From Mesorhizobium sp. (GTDB lineage Bacteria > Pseudomonadota > Alphaproteobacteria > Rhizobiales > Rhizobiaceae), in contig JAEKLU010000138.1 in assembly GCA_019509685.1 (NCBI GenBank), positions 1 to 10,199 of the forward strand: DNA of 10,199 nt, in the 5' to 3' direction. Made by a program: the position numbers and the translations under genes. Position 1 is the first letter of the stretch. The number at the start of each line of letters is the position of its first letter. Positions 5,846 through 10,199 of this stretch are shown here, in pieces. Below the pieces are notes generated by a model that saw only the letters and a list, made by a program, of their open reading frames with translations, was not told where the DNA came from and did not search any database.

Positions 5846-7840
5846 TTATTTCTGCTTCATTCGGCGGAAGCGCAGCCACTTGTCCTCGGTCGGCCTTGGT
5901 TGCTGGGCGAGGATCGTCGTGAGTTCGCGCGGCAGGGTGGGAGCGAGCGGCTTCTTGGTCGCGACACCGTCGCTGATCGAAACCACGCTGTGGTAGAATT
6001 CTTCGCCTGAAAGCGAACGCGGGGCCACAGCCTCGTGCATGACGCTGATCACGGTGACAGCGGGGCAATTGTCCTTGATGGCCTGGTGGAACGCGATCTT
6101 GCCTTCGGGATCGAGGGCGCCGGTCGCCTCGTCGAGGAAGAGCAGGCCCGGCTGCTGCAGGATGATGCGGGCAACCACCAGCTTCTGCTTCTGGCCGCCC
6201 GAAAGAACCTGATCCCAGAGCTTGCCCTCGCGGCTTTCGTCCGAAAGGTGCTCGATGAAGTCGCCAAGGCCGGCCTTGTGCAGCGCCGCCGCCACCTGAG
6301 TGTCGCTATGATCGTTCTCCGAGCCCGGCAGGCAAACCAGTTGCTTCAGCGAAACCTGCTGCAGCTTGACCTCCTGCGCGGCGTAGAAGCTCGTCACGCC
6401 TTCCGGGAACACGATGGTGCCGCGGCCATAGGGCCACAGTCCGTTGATCGCCTTGATCAATGAGGTCTTGCCGCAACCGGACTCGCCCTTGAGGAAGGTC
6501 CATTCGCCACGGCGGAAGCGCAGATTGGCGGCGCTGAGGAAGGGGGTTGCGTCCTCGCCCTGATGCGCCAGCTCCAGCTTCTGGATGGTCAGGCCGAACA
6601 CCGGGTTCTGGCTGCCATAGGCGAAGTCGGAGCGGCCGGTCTGCCGATAGAATTCCTGCGGCTGCTGGACGTTCTCGATCGCGTTGGCGAGCTCGGTTAC
6701 GCGCTGGCTGTTGGCCCTGAGCGCCGCAATGGCCGGCATCACATGGATGAACCACGAGCACTGGCTGATCAGCTGGGCGACCATTTCGGAGCCGGTGATA
6801 TAGCCTTTGTAATCCAAGCGGTTGTGGATGAACGACACCAGACCGGGACCATAGGCGACAATACGCGCGCCAATGAAATTGTAGATCAGTTCGAAGGACG
6901 TATAGCTGTTGTTGACGACATTGAGCTGACCCCAGGTTTTGTCGATATCGACATAGAGCCTGTCGTGCATCGATTTCTGCACATGCTCGCCATGCGAGGC
7001 GGCGACATGGAAGCTGCGGCGCAGGAACGTCGTCAACTCGCTGCGGTAGCTTCCCTCGGCCTTCTGCATGCGAATATTGAGACGCTCCAGCAACCTGCCG
7101 AGCTTGACGGCGATCCAGGTGTTCAGCGGCACGTAGGTCGCGACCGCCAGGAAAGCCAGAACGGCGCTGCCGTAGCTGCCGAGAAACTCCAGGCCTTTGA
7201 CCTCGACCGAGGATCCGATCAGATTTTCGCCGATGAAATAAAGCGAGGTCGCAACACCCAGAACGCCCATGGCGAGACCGATCGCGCCGCCGGTCATGTC
7301 CTTGATCGATTCCTGGATGCGCTGGTCGATGTTGTCGGGCGCGACGATGCCGCCGGAGGCGGAGCCGTGCTGGGCATGGAAATGGGTATGGTTGCCGTCG
7401 AGCAAGGCCTGGTTGAACTGGCTGTTCAGCCAGCCACGCCATTTTCGATGCAAGGTTGCAGAGACAAGGCCGCGCACGCCGGTGAAGCCGGCATCCTTGA
7501 GCACCACCAGCAGCACGAGGATGCCGGCATTGGTCAGAATCGTCTGCAGCGGGTGGGTATTGGCCGCATCGTGGAGGAAGGCGATCGAATTGCCCAACTC
7601 GCCCAATGCCACGGCAAACCACACACCAGCCTTGCTGGACAGCGCCGTCAGCAAAGCGATGACGAAGGTGAGCGTCCAGGCCTCTTTCCACCGGTCAGAG
7701 AACCAGTAGGCGCGCATCAGCCCCCAGAAGGTACGCATCGACGATACCGGCGTCAGGGGCGAGGGCTTCGCGGCCTCGCTCGGTAGTTCTGCCGGTACTG
7801 TACGCCGCGGTCTGCCGACCCGAATCACGATCCCGCCCAA
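5846..7840 (-). CDS. SbmA/BacA-family ABC transporter with fused ATPase (YddA/BclA-like)
   Basis: This is an inner-membrane transporter with permease and ATPase in one 664-residue chain, presumably acting as a homodimer. The membrane domain (about residues 50-385) has the SbmA/BacA/ABCD-family motif DNIDQRIQESIKDM near 169-182. The ATPase domain (about 415-630) has Walker A GESGCGKTS (452-460), GLWPYGRG typical of the ABCD group, signature LSGGQKQ (546-552), Walker B LLFLDE (566-571) and the switch histidine H602. Relatives include E. coli YddA, Mycobacterium Rv1819c (cobalamin and hydrophilic substrates) and Bradyrhizobium BclA, a peptide importer needed for symbiosis. The substrate here is unknown. 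The start is uncertain. The frame opens at TTG 7840, GTG at 7828 is another candidate, and an ATG at 7738 (codon 35) would begin at the conserved region but lacks a good ribosome site. It stands alone, with a palindrome immediately upstream. Confidence 0.9.
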   Translation of the reverse strand: MGGIVIRVGRPRRTVPAELPSEAAKPSPLTPVSSMRTFWGLMRAYWFSDRWKEAWTLTFVIALLTALSSKAGVWFAVALGELGNSIAFLHDAANTHPLQTILTNAGILVLLVVLKDAGFTGVRGLVSATLHRKWRGWLNSQFNQALLDGNHTHFHAQHGSASGGIVAPDNIDQRIQESIKDMTGGAIGLAMGVLGVATSLYFIGENLIGSSVEVKGLEFLGSYGSAVLAFLAVATYVPLNTWIAVKLGRLLERLNIRMQKAEGSYRSELTTFLRRSFHVAASHGEHVQKSMHDRLYVDIDKTWGQLNVVNNSYTSFELIYNFIGARIVAYGPGLVSFIHNRLDYKGYITGSEMVAQLISQCSWFIHVMPAIAALRANSQRVTELANAIENVQQPQEFYRQTGRSDFAYGSQNPVFGLTIQKLELAHQGEDATPFLSAANLRFRRGEWTFLKGESGCGKTSLIKAINGLWPYGRGTIVFPEGVTSFYAAQEVKLQQVSLKQLVCLPGSENDHSDTQVAAALHKAGLGDFIEHLSDESREGKLWDQVLSGGQKQKLVVARIILQQPGLLFLDEATGALDPEGKIAFHQAIKDNCPAVTVISVMHEAVAPRSLSGEEFYHSVVSISDGVATKKPLAPTLPRELTTILAQQPRPTEDKWLRFRRMKQK

Positions 7841-7854
7841 ACCTTTTTTAGTTT

Positions 7855-7871
7855 TGTTACACAGAGTAACA
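7855..7871. promoter_or_regulatory. 17-bp palindrome, candidate operator of the BacA-like transporter gene
   Basis: TGTTACACAGAGTAACA consists of perfect 6-bp arms around 5 central bases. It lies in an AT-rich patch (7841-7903) 14 bp before the TTG start of the transporter. The size and symmetry suit a dimeric repressor of the TetR or GntR type. No regulator gene is adjacent, and I could not assign convincing -35 and -10 boxes around it. Confidence 0.4.
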
Positions 7872-8097
7872 CCAATTGATCATTTTCTATTAATTTTCAC
7901 CCCCTGGATGTGAATCGGCCCACGCGCCGTGACATCAAGGCAACAGGAAGCCACCCGCAAGTGGGTGTCTCCAGAGCTGATTTCGCGTTTCGACTCAGTA
8001 GGTTGGCAGGGGTTTCGCAACGGACGCCGACCTTCCGTTGGGGAAGCAAAAAACACGGCTTTGTGAACGGAAATGGCCCCGGATCAGCTCCGAACCG
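7872..8097. other. Intergenic spacer with little recognisable content
   Basis: This spacer lies between the start of the BacA-like gene and the stop of the 8098-8598 gene. It begins AT-rich and then returns to normal composition. I see a 7-bp inverted repeat, caacgga/tccgttg, at 8018-8024 and 8034-8040 with a 9-nt loop. There is also a T6 run on the minus strand near 8049-8054. The run is not directly preceded by a stable stem, so I cannot call a terminator. No coding frame with supporting evidence was found. Confidence 0.4.
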
Positions 8098-8598
8098 CTA
8101 CTGCGTGGCGACCGGGATGCCTGAAAACTTACCGTCCGTGAGCGCTTCCGGCTTGCCCGATTCGTCTTTTCCGGAGGCGTCGAAATGGCCGGAAATGGTC
8201 TTGGTTGCGGCGTCGTATTTGTCGATGACGATCTCGCCGCTGCCAAAGTGGACATGGCCGACCATGGCGCCGGAATCGAGAATGTTGAAGTTGGCGCTGT
8301 TCGCCGGAGAGCCGGTCTTGAGCGGATAGCTGCCGACAAGGTCGTTCGGATCCTTGAGCGCGAGCATCGAATTGAAGGTCATGGTCGGTGAGCCTTGCTC
8401 GGTTCCCGACAGGTTGAGCATCGGCTTACCGGCCATCTGCATCGTCTGGGCCAAGGTGAAAGACGCCGTCCACGGCTTGCCGTCGAAGGTCGCCGACATG
8501 ACCGCTTCGTCGGCCGATACACGTTGCAGCGATAACGGGATGCCGATGGCCGTCGCCAAGGACAGCAACTGCAACAATGTGCGTAGTCTGACCGCCAT
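8098..8598 (-). CDS. Secreted protein of unknown function
   Basis: I do not recognise this 166-residue protein with certainty. It has a signal peptide: basic MAVRLR, a hydrophobic stretch through about residue 24, and a likely cleavage after VSA (residue 29). The mature part of about 137 residues has no cysteine and looks beta-rich. It opens with TFDGKPWTASF and contains the GEIVIDKYDAATKTISGHFDASG segment, which resembles a pattern I recall from DUF6252-type secreted proteins. It ends DGKFSGIPVATQ. A periplasmic or surface location is likely. The ATG at 8598 has GGGGGA with about 7 nt spacing. It is divergent from the 8762 gene across a 163-bp spacer that must hold both promoters. The function cannot be inferred from its neighbours. 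Confidence 0.8.
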   Translation of the reverse strand: MAVRLRTLLQLLSLATAIGIPLSLQRVSADEAVMSATFDGKPWTASFTLAQTMQMAGKPMLNLSGTEQGSPTMTFNSMLALKDPNDLVGSYPLKTGSPANSANFNILDSGAMVGHVHFGSGEIVIDKYDAATKTISGHFDASGKDESGKPEALTDGKFSGIPVATQ

Positions 8599-8734
8599 GT
8601 GTATATCCCCCGCGACCGGCCAATCCTATTCAGTCTAGCCCAGCGGTCGATCCAAGGCGATTCACCAGATCGTGTTTGCCTTGAATAACCAGACGCGTTT
8701 GACAATAGCGCATCTCAGGATCGAAGCTGAAGCG

Positions 8735-8750
8735 TGACGAGTTAACGTCA
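8735..8750. promoter_or_regulatory. 16-bp palindrome beside the ribosome-binding site of the 8762 gene
   Basis: TGACGagttaaCGTCA has perfect 5-bp arms around 6 bases and directly abuts the AGGGGG ribosome-binding sequence (8751-8756). It could be an operator for the divergent pair or a small hairpin in the leader. A TTGACA at 8699-8704 could serve as a -35 box, but I see no matching -10. Confidence 0.25.
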
Positions 8751-8761
8751 AGGGGGATGAA

Positions 8762-9250
8762 ATGCCTGAACGCATAGTCTCAGCCGCATTGATCGCAACT
8801 GCCTTTTGGCTGTCGGCGGCGTTTGCCGCCAATCAGACCGTTCCGGCCAGCGCCGAAGGTCAAATCGAGTTCAACGCACCGTCGGGTAATATCGGCTGCA
8901 TCTACACGCCGAAGGGTGGCACCAGCACCTACCAGCCGCGGGATGGCGGGCCGGAGCTTTCCTGCTCACGCGTCGAACCGAGCTATGTCACGGTCATCCT
9001 GGGGCCGAACGGGCCCGCGACATTGATCAAGAATCCCGGCGAGCAGGGCTGCTGCAGCGACGTCACCAAGCTCCAGTATGGCAACAGCTGGAGCAAAGGG
9101 CCGTTTTCCTGCCAGTCGTCGACGAAGGGAATGAGCTGCAGCGGCAGCAATGGTCATGGCATCGGCAAGCGCTTCGGCTTCCTGTGCGCCCATGACGGCG
9201 TATTTGCCTTCCAAGAGGAAGCAAGGCACGCCGGTGATGCCCATGCGTGA
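8762..9250 (+). CDS. Secreted DUF6636-like protein with replaced C-terminus
   Basis: This is a 162-residue exported protein of unknown function. The signal peptide spans about residues 1-22, with a likely cleavage at AFA. The mature part has EFNAPSGNIGCIY, a C68 region and YGNSWSKGPFSCQSSTKGMSCSGSNGHG. This closely follows the order I recall for DUF6636-type proteins (SPSGNIxC ... GPFxCxS..GmxC....GHGF). Six cysteines (46, 68, 97, 98, 117, 126) could form three disulfides. The family normally ends about ten residues after GHGF. Here GHG (residues 131-133) is followed by IGKRFGFLCAHDG and 16 more residues that are the exact antisense of frnE codons. The native tail therefore appears lost. The ATG at 8762 has AGGGGG at 5 nt. 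It overlaps frnE by 285 bp on the opposite strand, in codon register. Confidence 0.72.
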   Translation: MPERIVSAALIATAFWLSAAFAANQTVPASAEGQIEFNAPSGNIGCIYTPKGGTSTYQPRDGGPELSCSRVEPSYVTVILGPNGPATLIKNPGEQGCCSDVTKLQYGNSWSKGPFSCQSSTKGMSCSGSNGHGIGKRFGFLCAHDGVFAFQEEARHAGDAHA

Positions 9251-9784
9251 CGCAGTGGCGACCTCGTTGCGCACCGCCTCGACATCGGCATCCGTCGGCA
9301 ACAGCGTCTCGACCACGGCTGCGTCCATGCCGGCCTCGCGAGCGGCCTCGGTGAGCACCGCGGGATCGCCGATATTGGCGCCTTCCTCGAAATTCAGTTG
9401 GAAGAGGCGGCGCACCAGCCGGTTCTGAACGTCCTCACCGGCAGCGCCAGCCCAGCGGATGACGCGATGCGCATCGAGCGTGTTCGGCGCCACCTTGATG
9501 GCGTCGAAGGCGAAATGGATGCCCTCGGCCTCGCCGAGCGGCTCGATGCGGGCATGGGCCTGGCGGATGCGCTCTTCACTGCCGAACTTGCCCAGCATGT
9601 ATTCGCGGCGATCCATGCCGCCAGCCGGTACGGTCGGATCGAGCTGGAACGGTCGCCAGCGTATCTGCACGTCGACATCGCCGACGATGGCAATCGCCTT
9701 GTCCAGCCGTTTCTGGCCGATGAAGCACCAGGGGCAGACGACGTCGGATACGACATCGACGGTGATCGCGTTCTCGGCACTCAT
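8966..9784 (-). CDS. FrnE/DsbA-family thiol oxidoreductase with antisense-derived tail
   Basis: This is a thioredoxin-fold protein of the DsbA/FrnE group (often annotated 2-hydroxychromene-2-carboxylate isomerase or polyketide biosynthesis FrnE). It has no signal peptide and so is probably cytoplasmic. The active motif CPWC is C17-C20 and the cis-proline is P187 in TGVPCFL. Conserved segments include RWRPFQLDP, NTLDAHRVIRWA, QLNFEEGANIGD and GKYAVMGAQEAEALADA. I chose the ATG at 9784, which has an AGGAGG ribosome site at 8 nt. The frame is open 39 codons further upstream, but that part overlaps the preceding gene. Family members end about 15 residues after LADA, near 220 in all. This one is 272 residues, and residues from about 210 on are antisense to the 8762 gene. 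The core should fold; the tail is probably foreign. It lies 26 nt downstream of the YejA-like gene, likely in the same operon. Confidence 0.85.
   Translation of the reverse strand: MSAENAITVDVVSDVVCPWCFIGQKRLDKAIAIVGDVDVQIRWRPFQLDPTVPAGGMDRREYMLGKFGSEERIRQAHARIEPLGEAEGIHFAFDAIKVAPNTLDAHRVIRWAGAAGEDVQNRLVRRLFQLNFEEGANIGDPAVLTEAAREAGMDAAVVETLLPTDADVEAVRNEVATASRMGITGVPCFLLEGKYAVMGAQEAEALADAMTIAAAAAHSLRRRLAGKRPFAPAVAILELGDVAAAALLAGILDQCRGPVRPQDDRDIARFDA
9151..9162. other. Putative deletion junction joining two convergent genes
   Basis: To the left of this point the plus strand encodes the conserved DUF6636-like sequence up to GHG. To the right the minus strand encodes conserved FrnE sequence up to LADA. 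Both conserved blocks reach the same few bases, leaving no room for either native C-terminus or for an intergenic spacer. The shared bases atggc (9156-9160) could be microhomology at the breakpoint. This reading rests on remembered family ends. Confidence 0.55.
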
Positions 9785-9810
9785 GGTCGTCTCCTCCTCG
9801 TCGGCCTGCC

Positions 9811-10199
9811 TCAGTTGGGCTTTCGCCACCATGCCGGCAGCTGATAGCCGAATATGGGAGTCTTTTGCGGATGTTCCAGATAGTTCCAGTAAGCGATCCA
9901 TTGCTGCGTGTTGTATTGCATCGGCACCATATAGTTGCCGGAAATCAGCAGCCGGTCGAGCACGCGCACCGCGGCGACGTAGTCTTCCTTGGTTCGCGCG
10001 TTCAGCATGGCGTTGATTGCCGCATCCACGGCCGGATCGGCGACACCGGCGAGGTTGAATGATCCTTCGGTTTTGGCCGCCACCGATCCCCAGCGCCCGA
10101 CCTGCTCGCTGCCGGGCGACAGCGAGTTGTTGAAACCGCTCGAACCGATCAGAACCTCGAAGTCGTAGCGCTGCTTGCGCGACTGGATCTGATCGCCGT
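9811..10199 (-). CDS. YejA-like ABC transporter substrate-binding protein, C-terminal part
   Basis: The gene runs off the right edge of the window, so only its last 128 residues are seen and the start is missing. The frame is open to the edge. The visible part reads KQRYDFEVLIG, then SLSPGSEQVGRWGSVAAKTEGS, NLAGVADPAVDAAINAML, ALDR-like VLDRLL, and ends with WIAYWNYLEHP and LPAWWRK. This series is characteristic of the family-5 periplasmic binding proteins of the YejA type. In E. coli YejA works with the YejBEF permease to import oligopeptides and microcin C. A periplasmic location is expected from the family; the signal peptide is outside the window. The 26-nt gap to frnE, on the same strand, suggests cotranscription. 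The peptide specificity is unknown. Confidence 0.85.
   Translation of the reverse strand, partial: GDQIQSRKQRYDFEVLIGSSGFNNSLSPGSEQVGRWGSVAAKTEGSFNLAGVADPAVDAAINAMLNARTKEDYVAAVRVLDRLLISGNYMVPMQYNTQQWIAYWNYLEHPQKTPIFGYQLPAWWRKPN

Noticed and set aside
6563..7786. A 407-codon plus-strand frame opposite the BacA-like gene, plus a long second minus-strand frame at 6306-7691
   Set aside because: Both are shadows of the ABC transporter, which carries Walker A, signature and Walker B motifs in the chosen frame.
8040..8060. Rho-independent terminator after the 8098-8598 gene, based on a minus-strand T6 run
   Set aside because: The bases before the T-run form only about three base pairs, so there is no credible stem.
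9785..9901. A 39-residue N-terminal extension of FrnE from 9901
   Set aside because: The extension lies inside the end of the YejA-like gene and across the short gap. The ATG at 9784 has a strong AGGAGG and matches the usual family start.
1..10199. CRISPR array, tRNA or rRNA genes, toxin-antitoxin or phage-defence module
   Set aside because: I saw no regularly spaced repeats, cloverleaf or rRNA sequence. None of the genes belongs to a defence family I recognise.

Overview
The window looks like chromosomal DNA of an alphaproteobacterium of the order Hyphomicrobiales, most likely Mesorhizobium or a close relative. The grounds are GC-rich genes with GC-rich third positions, rhizobial-type protein sequences, a palindromic intergenic repeat that resembles ones I recall from Mesorhizobium, and a BacA/BclA-like transporter. 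The genus is an inference from memory; no search was run.

Layout. Positions 1-1428 hold a complete IS3-family (IS150-group) insertion sequence on the minus strand: orfA, orfB, an A7 frameshift site and 25-bp terminal inverted repeats. A 156-bp spacer with a palindromic repeat leads to gor (glutathione reductase, 1585-2973, +) and a serine hydrolase of the beta-lactamase/EstB class (3003-4163, +), probably one operon. A hairpin at 4175-4200 separates these from the convergent magnesium transporter gene mgtE (4208-5572, -), which has its own promoter-like sequence and a roughly 130-nt leader. Next comes an SbmA/BacA-like ABC exporter/importer with fused ATPase (5846-7840, -), with a 17-bp palindrome just before its start. 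Two small secreted proteins follow, divergently arranged (8098-8598, - and 8762-9250, +). The right end holds a FrnE/DsbA-family oxidoreductase (8966-9784, -) and the C-terminal part of a YejA-like peptide-binding protein (9811-10199, -, running off the window).

The genes share loose themes: thiol redox (gor, frnE), peptide or envelope transport (BacA-like, YejA-like) and metal homeostasis (mgtE). They do not form one recognisable system, and I see no convincing new defence, CRISPR or biosynthetic locus. The most unusual structure is at about 9150-9162. There the convergent 8762 gene and frnE appear to have been joined tail to tail by a deletion. Each lost its natural C-terminus and now reads 30-60 codons into the antisense strand of the other, giving a 285-bp codon-in-register overlap. 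A second point of interest is in the insertion sequence: its two terminal repeats differ only at two adjacent bases, and those bases complete a 9-bp hairpin that would hide the orfA ribosome-binding site in read-through transcripts.
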